A stretch of 64,000 nt of DNA from Thermoanaerobacterium sp. PSU-2 (GTDB lineage: Bacteria > Bacillota > Thermoanaerobacteria > Thermoanaerobacterales > Thermoanaerobacteraceae): NCBI RefSeq assembly GCF_002102475.1, contig NZ_MSQD01000006.1, positions 62,001 to 126,000 of the forward strand. The letters are read 5' to 3'. Made by a program: the position numbers and the translations under genes. The notes beneath the pieces are model-generated. The model saw only the letters and a program-made list of their open reading frames with translations, ran no database searches and was not told the origin of the DNA. Shown here in pieces: positions 54,738 to 63,388 of the stretch; positions within the stretch are counted from its first letter, which is position 1, and every line of letters begins with the position of its first letter.

Positions 54738-54989
54738 TTATCTTATCTTGTAATACGAAAATATAGCAATTATAAGTCCTATTACAGTTCCCAAGTTGAA
54801 CCTAAAAGCCAACAGGAACGATACTTTTATAAAATTTAGGTCGATATTTATTGGACTGTTCATTCCTATCATCTGTTGGTACGAAAAAGCATGAACGTAC
54901 TTAGCAAGAAAGTCTCCAACAAATCCACCAAAAAGAAGACCTACTAAAAGCAAAAAGCACAACGTACCAATTCCCTTGCTTCTCTTCAT
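54738..54989 (-). CDS. DUF4321 membrane protein
   Basis: The 83-residue protein has two hydrophobic helices (about 8-27 and 57-79) with LLVGLLFGGFVGDFLAKYV and a C-terminal FNLGTVIGLIIAIFSYYKIR (in parts). It matches small proteins encoded before maf in Clostridia; the function is unknown. The start follows AAGGAG. It heads the maf-radC-mre operon. Confidence 0.8.
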   Translation of the reverse strand: MKRSKGIGTLCFLLLVGLLFGGFVGDFLAKYVHAFSYQQMIGMNSPINIDLNFIKVSFLLAFRFNLGTVIGLIIAIFSYYKIR

Positions 54990-55048
54990 CTTCCCACTCC
55001 TTCTGTTTATTTTCTCCCAAATCACTTATTTTAAAACTTTTCCTTTTA

Positions 55049-55057
55049 ATTATAACA
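55049..55057 (-). promoter_or_regulatory. Extended -10 promoter of the maf-radC-mre-mrdA operon
   Basis: TGTTATAAT on the minus strand lies about 60 bases before the first gene. A weak -35 candidate TCGAAA is 17 bases upstream of the box. Confidence 0.6.
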
Positions 55058-55116
55058 TAAATATCTTGTATTTCGACATAATCTAATCTTTTTTTAATAT
55101 GTTATTTATGGCAAAA

Positions 55117-55142
55117 AAAAATCTCCCTAAAGGGAGATTTTT
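55117..55142 (-). terminator. Terminator of the hydrogenase operon
   Basis: A perfect 12-bp stem AAAAATCTCCCT / AGGGAGATTTTT with a 2-base loop, flanked by A and T runs, overlaps the hydA stop. Confidence 0.88.
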
Positions 55143-56886
55143 AATCATTCATGGGATAAAGATCTTTCTTGCTATAGGTTGTATGAAGCAAATGATGCGA
55201 TTTTTCCCCCAATGGGCTTATTAAGAATTCTTCGTACAACTTTGTTATCATTGGATTTTTGTGAGACTTTCTAATCGGCAAGTCTTTATCTGCTTCATAT
55301 ATAGCTTTTAATCTACTTTTCCTTACCAAATCTTTTTCATTTGGATTGTGTATAGGCTGTCCACCGCCCATTATGCAGCCGCCAGGACATCCCATGACTT
55401 CTATGAAATGATACTCTGCTTCGCCGCTCTTTATCTTATCTAAGAGTTTCTTAGCATTTCCTGTACCATTTGCTACAGCTATTTTTATTTCTTTTCCGCC
55501 TATATCAATTTTTGCTTCTTTTATTCCTTCCAATCCTCTTACTTCTTCGTACTCAAAATTCTCAATATCCTTGCCTTCAACTATATCTGCAACAGTTCTT
55601 AAAGCCGCTTCCATAACACCGCCTGTAGCGCCAAATATGACACCAGCACCAGATGATTCGCCAAGCGGATTGTCGTATTCGCTGTCAGGCAAATTGACAA
55701 AGTCTATACCTGACTGTTTTATCATGCGAGCAAGCTCTCTCGTCGTCAAAACAGCATCCACATCTTTCATGCCGTCTACTATCATTTGAGGTCTGTCTAT
55801 CTCATACTTCTTGGCAGTGCACGGCATAATTGATACGACGAAGATATCCTTTGGATCTATACCTTCTTTTTCTGCAAAATAACTCTTTATTATTGCACCC
55901 ATCATCATGTGAGGTGATTTGCAAGTGGAAAGATTGTCTATAAATTCAGGATAATACCTCTCACAATAGTTTATCCATCCAGGGCTACAGGATGTTATCA
56001 TAGGAAGCTTGCCGCCTTCGTTAAGCCTCTTTAAAAGTTCATTGCCTTCTTCTATTATAGTTAAATCTGCAGCAAAGTCTGTGTCAAATACTTTGTCAAA
56101 TCCAAGCCTTTTTAAAGCTGACACCATTTTACCTGTGACTATTGAACCATAAGGCATTCCAAACTCTTCGCCAAGTGCAACTCTCACAGCAGGCGCTGTC
56201 TGAACCACAACGTATTTCTTCTCATCCAAAAGCGCATCGTAAACCATCTTCGTATGGTCTTTTTCGTATATTGCTCCAACAGGGCATGCCTCTATACACT
56301 GTCCACAGCTAATACATGGTGATTCATTTAGACCTCTGCCAAATGACGGTGCAACGATAGTCTTAAATCCTCTGTTGACCATGCCTATGGCGAAAACATT
56401 CTGCACATTGTTGCAGGTAGCAACACACCTTCTGCACAATACGCATTTATTAGGATCTCTTACGATGGAAGGAGACGACTCATCTTTTTGATATTTTATA
56501 TTTTCGCCCATAAACCTTATTTCATCTATGCCAAACTTTCTGCTTAAATCTTGCAACTCACAGTTTCCGCTTCTTACACATGTAAGACAGCTTCTGTCGT
56601 GTGCAGACAGTATAAGCTCTAAATTAGATCTCCTTGCCTCTCTTACACGAGGAGTATTCGTGTATATTTCCATTCCGTCGCTTACAGGATAGACACAAGA
56701 TGCCTGTAAATTTCTAACGCCTTTTATCTCAACAACGCATAGCCTGCAAGCACCTATTTCGTTTATCTCTTCAAGGTAGCATAATGTCGGAATCTCGATG
56801 TTTGCGTATTTTGCAGCTTGCAATACTGTATAGTTAGCAGGTACTTCTGCAGGAATTCCATCAATAGTTATTCGAACTTTATCCAT
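55141..56886 (-). CDS. hydA: [FeFe]-hydrogenase catalytic subunit of the bifurcating HydABC complex
   Basis: The 581-residue subunit has, in order, an N-terminal [2Fe-2S] domain (CYLEEINEIGACRLC), a His-ligated [4Fe-4S] site (HDRSCLTCVRSGNC), and two 4Fe-4S motifs (CVLCRRCVATC and CISCGQCIEACP). The H-cluster domain follows with TSCSPGW, MPCTAKKYE and GCPGGCIMGGGQP. It makes H2 by taking electrons from ferredoxin and NADH together. It lacks the C-terminal extra cluster domain of some homologues. The ATG follows AAAGGAG. It is last in the operon, 20 bases after hydB. Confidence 0.95.
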   Translation of the reverse strand: MDKVRITIDGIPAEVPANYTVLQAAKYANIEIPTLCYLEEINEIGACRLCVVEIKGVRNLQASCVYPVSDGMEIYTNTPRVREARRSNLELILSAHDRSCLTCVRSGNCELQDLSRKFGIDEIRFMGENIKYQKDESSPSIVRDPNKCVLCRRCVATCNNVQNVFAIGMVNRGFKTIVAPSFGRGLNESPCISCGQCIEACPVGAIYEKDHTKMVYDALLDEKKYVVVQTAPAVRVALGEEFGMPYGSIVTGKMVSALKRLGFDKVFDTDFAADLTIIEEGNELLKRLNEGGKLPMITSCSPGWINYCERYYPEFIDNLSTCKSPHMMMGAIIKSYFAEKEGIDPKDIFVVSIMPCTAKKYEIDRPQMIVDGMKDVDAVLTTRELARMIKQSGIDFVNLPDSEYDNPLGESSGAGVIFGATGGVMEAALRTVADIVEGKDIENFEYEEVRGLEGIKEAKIDIGGKEIKIAVANGTGNAKKLLDKIKSGEAEYHFIEVMGCPGGCIMGGGQPIHNPNEKDLVRKSRLKAIYEADKDLPIRKSHKNPMITKLYEEFLISPLGEKSHHLLHTTYSKKDLYPMND

Positions 56887-56906
56887 GTTTTGCACTCCTT
56901 TCATTA

Positions 56907-58697
56907 CTATTTCTTGTATATAGCATCAAACGGACATTTATCCATACATGTTCCACATTTTATGCATTTATCTTGATCTATTACATGAGGCTGCTTTATT
57001 TTTCCAGATATAGCGTTTGTAGGACAATTCTTAGCGCATATGCCGCATCCTTTACATTTATCTGGATCAATTCTAAATTTCAGAAGTGCCTGGCAAACAC
57101 CTGCAGGACATCTTTTCTCCTTTATATGTGCCTCATATTCATCTCTAAAATATCTTATAGTAGAAAGAACAGGGTTAGGAGCTGTTTGGCCTAATCCACA
57201 CAAAGAAGACGCCTTAATGGAATTAGCAAGAGTTTCAAGTTTCTCAATATCTCCTTCTTCGCCTTTTCCTGATGTTATCTTATTAAGCAGTTCCAACATT
57301 CTTCTCGTACCTATGCGGCATGGTGAGCATTTGCCACATGACTCATCAACAGTAAATTCCAAGAAGAATTTTGCGATATCAACCATACAGTTGTCTTCGT
57401 CCATTACGATAAGTCCACCTGAACCCATCATGGAACCGATATTAAGAAGTGAATCATAGTCAATAGGTGTATCTAAATGCTCTGCAGGAATACATCCACC
57501 AGATGGTCCACCCGTCTGGGCTGCCTTAAATTTCTTGCCATTTGGTATACCGCCACCTATTTCAAATATGATCTCTCTTAGCGTTGTACCCATCGGTATT
57601 TCTACCAGACCAGTATTGTTGATCTTTCCACCAAGAGCAAATACCTTTGTGCCTTTAGACTTTTCAGTGCCTATACTTGCAAACCATTCAGCACCATTCA
57701 ATATTATCGCAGGAATATTTGCATAAGTTTCAACGTTATTTATAATAGTCGGTTTTTCCCACACGCCTTTTACAGCAGGAAATGGAGGCCTTGGCCTTGG
57801 CTCACCGCGTTTTCCCATGACAGAATTTAAAAGTGCAGTCTCTTCACCGCAGACAAAAGCACCTGCTCCAAGCCTTATCTCTATATCAAAGTCAAACCCA
57901 GTATTGAAAATATTTTTACCTAAAAGTCCGTACTCTCTTGCTTGATCTATAGCAATTTGAAGCCTCTTTACTGCAAGAGGATATTCAGCCCTTACATAAA
58001 TATAACCATGGTTAGCACCAATTGCATATCCTGCTATAGCCATAGCTTCCAAAACGCTGTGAGGATCTCCCTCTAATACGCTTCTATCCATGAAGGCACC
58101 AGGATCACCTTCGTCAGCATTGCAAACGACGTACTTAGGCGTCTCTTTTTGGTTGTAAGCAAATTCCCACTTTATACCTGTAGGGAAGCCACCGCCACCT
58201 CTACCTCTTAATCCTGACTTTTTGATTTCCGCTATAACTTGCTCTGGAGTCATCTCAGTCAACACTTTTGCCAATGCTTTATAGACATCAAATGCAATTG
58301 CCTCTTTTATATCCTCTGGGTTTATAAGTCCACAGTTTCTTAAAGCAACTCTCTGCTGTTTCTTGAAAAATGCTGTTTCCTCTAAAGGCTTAATTCCTTC
58401 CTCTGTGACGCTTTCTCCGTAAAGATACTTTTTAACAACTCTTCCTTTTAAAAGGTGTTCTTCCACGATTTCTGGAACATATTCTTCTTTGACGCGGCTG
58501 TAAAACACGCCTTCTGGATACACGACAACAACCGGGCCCAATTCGCACAGTCCAAAGCATCCAGTTCTTACAACCTGAACCTCTTTGTCTAAACCTTTAT
58601 TTGCAATCTCTTCTTCAAAGCATTTTGCTATTCTATCTGAATTTGACGATGTACATCCAGTACCACCGCACACCATAACATGTGATCTATATAACAT
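56907..58697 (-). CDS. hydB: HydB: NuoF-like FMN/NADH subunit of the bifurcating hydrogenase
   Basis: The 596-residue subunit has an N-terminal thioredoxin-like [2Fe-2S] domain (CGGTGCTSSNS, RTGCFGLCELGP), the NuoF core with GLRGRGGGGFPTGIKW and GAGAFVCGEETALL, and the NuoF cluster ESCGKCSPCRIGTRR. Two C-terminal 4Fe-4S motifs are CKGCGICAKNCP and CIKCGTCMDKCP. It binds FMN and NADH and is the likely bifurcation site. Confidence 0.95.
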   Translation of the reverse strand: MLYRSHVMVCGGTGCTSSNSDRIAKCFEEEIANKGLDKEVQVVRTGCFGLCELGPVVVVYPEGVFYSRVKEEYVPEIVEEHLLKGRVVKKYLYGESVTEEGIKPLEETAFFKKQQRVALRNCGLINPEDIKEAIAFDVYKALAKVLTEMTPEQVIAEIKKSGLRGRGGGGFPTGIKWEFAYNQKETPKYVVCNADEGDPGAFMDRSVLEGDPHSVLEAMAIAGYAIGANHGYIYVRAEYPLAVKRLQIAIDQAREYGLLGKNIFNTGFDFDIEIRLGAGAFVCGEETALLNSVMGKRGEPRPRPPFPAVKGVWEKPTIINNVETYANIPAIILNGAEWFASIGTEKSKGTKVFALGGKINNTGLVEIPMGTTLREIIFEIGGGIPNGKKFKAAQTGGPSGGCIPAEHLDTPIDYDSLLNIGSMMGSGGLIVMDEDNCMVDIAKFFLEFTVDESCGKCSPCRIGTRRMLELLNKITSGKGEEGDIEKLETLANSIKASSLCGLGQTAPNPVLSTIRYFRDEYEAHIKEKRCPAGVCQALLKFRIDPDKCKGCGICAKNCPTNAISGKIKQPHVIDQDKCIKCGTCMDKCPFDAIYKK

Positions 58698-58710
58698 CTA
58701 CAGCCCTCCT

Positions 58711-59076
58711 TTATTCAACACTACTAATAGTCCATTCTTTAATCGGATGTCCATTAACTACATGTTCCGCAACTATCTGCCTTGCCTTGTTTTCATCAAC
58801 CTTTATATACGTAACTTTTTCTTGTCCTGGAACATAAACATCCACCATAGGTTCATATTTGCACATGCCAATACAACCAGTCTCAGCAACAACCACATCC
58901 GTAATATTTCTTTTGCCAAGCTCATCCAATATAGCCATCATAACAGGCCTTGCACCAGCGGCTATGCCGCATGTAGCCATGCCGACAGTGATCCTTATGC
59001 CATTCCGATCTTTACGAAGATTTACCTTTTCCAATGTCTCTTTTCTTATCTTTTCTAATTCCTCTATAGATTTCAT
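58711..59076 (-). CDS. HndB-like thioredoxin-fold (2Fe-2S) ferredoxin subunit
   Basis: The 121-residue protein has a basic N-terminal helix and the thioredoxin-like fold with TCGIAAGARPVM and ETGCIGMCKYEP. Only three cysteines are in the cluster region, so either one ligand differs or no stable [2Fe-2S] cluster forms. It sits where hndB/hydD lies in related hydrogenase operons. It follows GGAGGTG and is 13 bases before hydB. Confidence 0.85.
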   Translation of the reverse strand: MKSIEELEKIRKETLEKVNLRKDRNGIRITVGMATCGIAAGARPVMMAILDELGKRNITDVVVAETGCIGMCKYEPMVDVYVPGQEKVTYIKVDENKARQIVAEHVVNGHPIKEWTISSVE

Positions 59077-59078
59077 AT

Positions 59079-59624
59079 TTACACCTCCATGACACAATTT
59101 ATGTTTTCTTCAAGATACTCAATTAACCACTGCAATACAGAAGGCTCTGTAATCTTTACGCCGTTTAGCAATTTTTTAATATCCAAAGTATTAAATGAAA
59201 ATTTTCTACCATCTGATATAATTTCAAACAAAACGTCAACATCACTATCAGAGACTATAAGCGAAATTAAAGTAGAAGGTATATCGCCAATTGGAATCAA
59301 ATCGATACTTGAAAGTTTAAAAGTCCCTTCCACATAAGTGCCAACGCCCTTTTGAGACTTTATTTTTGCATCTCCGCCGCATTGAAGGGCTAATTCTTTA
59401 AAAAATGGCAAACCTAATCCGACTTTTCGCTCTTTCCTCGTTGTTGTAAATGGATCAAAAGCTTTCTCTAAAAGTTCTTCGTCCATTCCACATCCGTCGT
59501 CTTCAATACTTAAACGCATAAAATCCTTTTTATGATCAATTTCTAACTTGATCGATATATTTTTTGCACCGGCTTTTATGCTATTTTGAGCAATATCTAA
59601 AATGTAAAGCGACAACTCTTTCAT
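59079..59624 (-). CDS. GHKL ATPase domain protein inside the hydrogenase operon
   Basis: The 181-residue protein is a bare histidine-kinase-like ATPase domain: N-box LYILDIAQNSIKAGA, G1 EDDGCGMDEE, and G2 KVGLGLPFFKELAL. It has no phosphoacceptor helix, no sensor domain and no membrane segment. A C-terminal extension of about 70 residues is unrecognised. It lies between hydC and the HndB-like gene with 2-base gaps, so it must be made together with the enzyme. A regulatory or chaperone role is inference. Confidence 0.85.
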   Translation of the reverse strand: MKELSLYILDIAQNSIKAGAKNISIKLEIDHKKDFMRLSIEDDGCGMDEELLEKAFDPFTTTRKERKVGLGLPFFKELALQCGGDAKIKSQKGVGTYVEGTFKLSSIDLIPIGDIPSTLISLIVSDSDVDVLFEIISDGRKFSFNTLDIKKLLNGVKITEPSVLQWLIEYLEENINCVMEV

Positions 59625-59626
59625 AT

Positions 59627-60109
59627 CTAGTCAAATTTCTTCAATATATCTTCAACATCGTCAGGTGTCAATCTGCCAAAAACTTCTCCGTTTATCATCA
59701 TTACAGGTGCAAGACCGCAAGCGCCTAAACAACGAGTGGCTTCAAGAGAAAACTTGCCATCACCTGTCACATCACCTACGCTTATGCCAAGCTTCTCTTT
59801 TAATTTGTCAAGAACCATCGCGGAACCTTTTACGTAACAAGCAGTACCAAGGCAAACACCGATTTTGTACTTCCCGGACGGTTTTAATGTGAAGCGGGAG
59901 TAAAAAGTCGCAATGCCAAATATCTCTGTCAACGGTACATTCATTTCTTCTGAAATAAATTGCTGAACCTCTATAGGCAAATAGCCAAATATTTCTTGAG
60001 CTTCATTCATGACAGCAATTAAAGAACCGTCTGTATCTTTCAACTGGTCTATAACTTTTTTTAACTTGTTTATATTTTCTTCACTGAATTTTTCGTAGAT
60101 TGCCTGCAT
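59627..60109 (-). CDS. hydC: HydC: NuoE-like [2Fe-2S] subunit of the bifurcating hydrogenase
   Basis: The 160-residue subunit has the NuoE fold with the cluster cysteines in GVCLGTACYVKGS and ATRCLGACGLAP. It begins with the helical NuoE N-terminal domain (IDQLKDTDGSLIAVMNEAQE in part). It is the first gene of hydC-GHKL-HndB-hydB-hydA and follows AGGAGGG. Confidence 0.95.
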   Translation of the reverse strand: MQAIYEKFSEENINKLKKVIDQLKDTDGSLIAVMNEAQEIFGYLPIEVQQFISEEMNVPLTEIFGIATFYSRFTLKPSGKYKIGVCLGTACYVKGSAMVLDKLKEKLGISVGDVTGDGKFSLEATRCLGACGLAPVMMINGEVFGRLTPDDVEDILKKFD

Positions 60110-60161
60110 CTAATACCCTCCTTTTAAAAAAATCTTTAAAATTGCAAAATAGGACATAATT

Positions 60162-60192
60162 ATTATACCATATGTTAATTATTTTTTTAACA
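60162..60192 (-). promoter_or_regulatory. Promoter of the hydrogenase operon with an inverted repeat
   Basis: The minus strand has an extended -10 TGGTATAAT (TATAAT at 60162-60167). The inverted repeat TGTTAA-N8-TTAACA (60173-60192) covers the spacer and -35 region. Half-sites look like those of Rex, but the spacing is 8 rather than 4. Confidence 0.5.
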
Positions 60193-60251
60193 GGTAAAAA
60201 TAAAAATTTTTTTATTTTCTGATAAATCCCGACTAATTTGATATGTTTTCT

Positions 60252-60947
60252 TTACTTGCACATCCAGTCAACTACCATATCCAAGTCATCTAAATCAAAG
60301 CAATTTACCCTTTCGCTTATATGTCCTAAATGATGAGCATCAGAAGAAGTGAGCACTTTATACTTTTTTATACATTCATCTACAATGCGATTGTCAATCG
60401 ATGTCGAAGACACTTCGACAGTTTTAAGATTTGGTATATCTGGTATAAAACCGAGATTTGAAATGATGCTGTAAGAAGTGCGATTTATGTGAGCAGGCAC
60501 AACAGCACCAATGCCATCCATCATTCTAAAGATTTCATCAACAGAAAAGCTGCTGGAAGATAGAAGCAGCTTTTCTGCTTCATCCACAATATTGTCGTCT
60601 TTATCCATAATCAATTGATTTCCAAAAAGATATTTGTTATTTTTTACGCAGTCTAAGCTGTTATAAATCATTTCGCCAAAATTCAAACAGTCAAGAATAT
60701 CAAAAAAATAACATAACACATGAACTTCTTCCTTTGTCTGAACTTCTATGCCTGGTATAAACTTTATTCCCTTTTGCCGGCATAATTCATGGACGGCTTC
60801 TACATTTTTAGTTGAATTGTGATCTGTCAAAGATATTACATCAAGCCCTTTTATTAAAGCCATATTGACGATATTATTAGGCGTCATATCATCGTCGGCA
60901 CATGGCGATAATGATGAATGAATATGCAAGTCATAGTAAAACTTCAT
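60252..60947 (-). CDS. PHP-domain phosphoesterase
   Basis: The 231-residue protein has the PHP metal motifs DLHIHSSLSPCADDD, LTDHNSTKN, GIEVQT, HVLCYFF, PAHINRTS and SSDAHHLGH. It belongs to the short branch of bacterial PHP proteins related to YciV-type nucleotide phosphatases. The substrate is unknown. Its ATG overlaps the stop of the DRTGG gene (ATGA), so it is part of the sensory hydrogenase cluster. Confidence 0.9.
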   Translation of the reverse strand: MKFYYDLHIHSSLSPCADDDMTPNNIVNMALIKGLDVISLTDHNSTKNVEAVHELCRQKGIKFIPGIEVQTKEEVHVLCYFFDILDCLNFGEMIYNSLDCVKNNKYLFGNQLIMDKDDNIVDEAEKLLLSSSSFSVDEIFRMMDGIGAVVPAHINRTSYSIISNLGFIPDIPNLKTVEVSSTSIDNRIVDECIKKYKVLTSSDAHHLGHISERVNCFDLDDLDMVVDWMCK

Positions 60948-61273
60948 TTAATCATCTCGCTCAATTTAATCGCTGCTTCATATGAACTGCCATTAAACGC
61001 TATAACAGGTATGTTCTCATCATCAGCCTTTTCTTTAGCATTTTCATCAAGTTTTTCGCCTTCACAGATGATGATGCAGCTTATCTCTGTCATAACAGCA
61101 ACCGCAATCACATTCACATGCGTCTGAATCGTCACCCATGCACTTCCACTTTTCACATGTGACATAACAAAGCTTAATAAATCACACACATAGACATTGC
61201 TTACTTCCTTTTCTATGCCTCCCTCACCCGCTACCAAGGTAAATTCATGGCTTAATATATCCTTTACTTTCAA
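60944..61273 (-). CDS. DRTGG-domain protein (first copy)
   Basis: The 109-residue protein is a lone DRTGG domain with VSNVYVCDLLSFVMSHVKSG (in parts) and WVTIQTHVNVIAVAVMTEI. Such domains occur in phosphotransacetylase and CBS proteins and are thought to be ligand-sensing. The TTG start overlaps the stop of the hydrogenase-like gene by four bases. A second, different copy lies at 63024-63377. Confidence 0.85.
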   Translation of the reverse strand: MKVKDILSHEFTLVAGEGGIEKEVSNVYVCDLLSFVMSHVKSGSAWVTIQTHVNVIAVAVMTEISCIIICEGEKLDENAKEKADDENIPVIAFNGSSYEAAIKLSEMIK

Positions 61274-62580
61274 GGTTTTACCTCCTTATCACTGCCTATT
61301 ACAGGCGGAATTTTAATAGAAAGCTTGTTTATTTCTTCTGCCAGTATTTTTATCCTGTCTTTTAGTTTAAAGATACAATCATATTCGCTGGCAAATCCTT
61401 TTACTATATCTTCTGCAAGAGCTCTACACCCAGGAGAACCACAAGAACCGCAATCAAGTCCTGGCAAACTTTTGTAGATTTCATCAATTGAGTTCATCAT
61501 GTCAATAGCTTTGTCTATGTCTTCATCTAAATTTAAGACATCGCTTTTTTTAAGTTTGACATTTAGCATAAACTCATTAAAATCAACTTCTATATATTTT
61601 TTTGTAGCTTCATCCTTGTTTAATTTTTCTTTCAATTTCATTATCCTGTTTCTAGCAACAAAATTATTTGCGACAGTCAAAGGTCCTCCTACACATCCAC
61701 CAACACAAGCAAGACCTTCAAAAAAATCAATGTCGTCTAATTTTCCTAATTCAATATCCTCCAATACACCTATGACATTTTGAATTCCATCTACAAAAAG
61801 ACAATTTTCCAATGATGTACCGTATGATTCACCGCCAGCATTTGCCCATCCGACGCCTATCATCGATGAAGTATGATCGATTTTCTTCTCAACAAATTTT
61901 CTTTTGTCTAATATCATGCTGTAGACATCCCTCATAGAGAAAACACCATTTATATACGACTTTTCAATGCCTATAGGATTTTTTACGCTAGTGACTTTTG
62001 CAGCACACGGCGATACGAAAAACACCCCTATTTCTTCATCTTTTAACCCTGTTTTCTTTTTAGCTTCATCTCTGGCAATCTTCCCAGCCACCTCAACAGG
62101 CGGCATTATGTCTAAAATGTTATCCATCAGCGAAGGAAATCTCTGTTGAATAAGCCGGACAATAGCAGGACATGCGGATGATATAATAGGTCTTTTGTAA
62201 TCTTTCGTCTTTACTATATTCCTCGTTATATACGATACGATGTCAGCAGCATAAGCAACCTCAAAAACTTCGTCAAACCCGCATGACTGCAAAGATGTCA
62301 GTATGTCACCTATTGTCATGTCTTTAAATTGTCCGTAAAGAGAAGGCGCAGGAAGAGCGATTTTATACTTGTAATTTTCCATCATGCCTATATCATCTGT
62401 CACCACGACTTTAGCATGATAAGGACACACCCTTACGCACTCTCCACAGTCAATACATTTCTCTTTTATTATCTTTGCCTTTCCGTCTCTTACACGTATC
62501 GCCTCAGTAGGACATCTTTTTATACAATTGGTACAACCTTTGCATCTATCTCTATCAAGAGTCACAGAATGAAAATACAT
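61270..62580 (-). CDS. Putative sensory [FeFe]-hydrogenase (HydS-like)
   Basis: The 436-residue protein has two N-terminal 4Fe-4S motifs (CKGCTNCIKRCP, CIDCGECVRVCP) and an H-cluster domain. There the first motif is SSACPAIV instead of TSCCP, the second SPCAAK and the third LACVGGCVGGP. A C-terminal Fe-S region follows with LDCGSCGSPGC. It lacks the [2Fe-2S] domain of HydA and any PAS domain. The altered first motif and the neighbours (RsbW-like ATPase, DRTGG, PHP) fit the putatively sensory group rather than a catalytic enzyme. The ATG is nine bases after AAGGTGG. Confidence 0.88.
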   Translation of the reverse strand: MYFHSVTLDRDRCKGCTNCIKRCPTEAIRVRDGKAKIIKEKCIDCGECVRVCPYHAKVVVTDDIGMMENYKYKIALPAPSLYGQFKDMTIGDILTSLQSCGFDEVFEVAYAADIVSYITRNIVKTKDYKRPIISSACPAIVRLIQQRFPSLMDNILDIMPPVEVAGKIARDEAKKKTGLKDEEIGVFFVSPCAAKVTSVKNPIGIEKSYINGVFSMRDVYSMILDKRKFVEKKIDHTSSMIGVGWANAGGESYGTSLENCLFVDGIQNVIGVLEDIELGKLDDIDFFEGLACVGGCVGGPLTVANNFVARNRIMKLKEKLNKDEATKKYIEVDFNEFMLNVKLKKSDVLNLDEDIDKAIDMMNSIDEIYKSLPGLDCGSCGSPGCRALAEDIVKGFASEYDCIFKLKDRIKILAEEINKLSIKIPPVIGSDKEVKP

Positions 62581-62601
62581 TGAAAACAACCACCTTAGAA
62601 T

Positions 62602-63021
62602 TTAAAAATTAATCGTCATTACGATCTTCGTTCCGCTTTCATCGTGATTAACTATTTCCATAGTGTCGGCATTTCGCTTCATGTTTGGAAGACCCATTCC
62701 TGCGCCAAATCCCATCTCAATCACCTCTTTTGGCGCTGTGGAATATCCTTCTTTCATAGCCAGCTCTAAATCTTTTATGCCAGGGCCTGTATCCTCAGCA
62801 ATTATCACAATCTTGTCAGAATATATTTCAAAATGCATCTTGCCTCCGTAAGAATGAATGACTATATTCATCTCGGCTTCATAAGCTGCAATTGATGCCC
62901 TTCTAACTATGTCAGATGGTATTGAAAGCATAAGCAGCGTCTTTCGGAACTTGCTTGACGATTCTCCTGCGGATGAAAAATCTCTTGCTTTGACATCAAA
63001 ATCCATTGTATACGGCTTCAC
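62602..63021 (-). CDS. RsbW-like serine/threonine kinase / anti-sigma factor ATPase
   Basis: The 139-residue GHKL protein has the N-box AAYEAEMNIVIHSYGG, G1 EDTGPGIKDLE and G2 GFGAGMGLPNMKR. The layout is that of anti-sigma-factor kinases such as RsbW and SpoIIAB, but the cognate anti-anti-sigma and sigma factors are not in the window. The start is a GTG after GGGAGTG, five bases from the DRTGG stop. It precedes the HydS-like gene directly. Confidence 0.86.
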   Translation of the reverse strand: MKPYTMDFDVKARDFSSAGESSSKFRKTLLMLSIPSDIVRRASIAAYEAEMNIVIHSYGGKMHFEIYSDKIVIIAEDTGPGIKDLELAMKEGYSTAPKEVIEMGFGAGMGLPNMKRNADTMEIVNHDESGTKIVMTINF

Positions 63022-63023
63022 AA

Positions 63024-63377
63024 TTAAAATTCACTCCCACAATTAAGTCCATTTTTATATAAAAGACCACAAGCGATAAAAAGCGGATAATCTGTCTTCA
63101 TAATTACTATCGATGCGGAATCTGCCATTTTTAAGATCTCAGGTCCAGGCTTTTTACCTCTCACAAAGACGATGCACACTATATCGCCTAAGACCTCCGC
63201 TGTCCTAACAACTTGAACATTTGTAAGTCCTGTTAAAAGCAGAGATTTTTCATCTTTTGAAGCCAAAACATCGCTCATCAAGTCTGCACCACATGCCGTG
63301 TTTACTTCTTCAGATAATCTATCATGGCCGCAAAGCACTTCCGCATTTAATATTTCTTTCACTTCCTCAAGTTTCAT
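63024..63377 (-). CDS. DRTGG-domain protein (second copy)
   Basis: The 117-residue protein resembles the first DRTGG protein in layout but is cysteine-rich, with VLCGHDRL, NTACGADLMSDVLA and FIACGLLYKNGLNCG. It could bind a metal or an iron-sulfur cluster. The ACGADLMSDVLA block is the family's most conserved stretch. It opens the RsbW-like and HydS-like gene string. Confidence 0.82.
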   Translation of the reverse strand: MKLEEVKEILNAEVLCGHDRLSEEVNTACGADLMSDVLASKDEKSLLLTGLTNVQVVRTAEVLGDIVCIVFVRGKKPGPEILKMADSASIVIMKTDYPLFIACGLLYKNGLNCGSEF

Positions 63378-63388
63378 GCTACACTCCC

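Noticed and set aside
61270-62580. Hfs-type main H2-producing hydrogenase
   Set aside because: The protein has the altered SSACP motif, no PAS domain and a signalling neighbourhood; the sensory class fits better.
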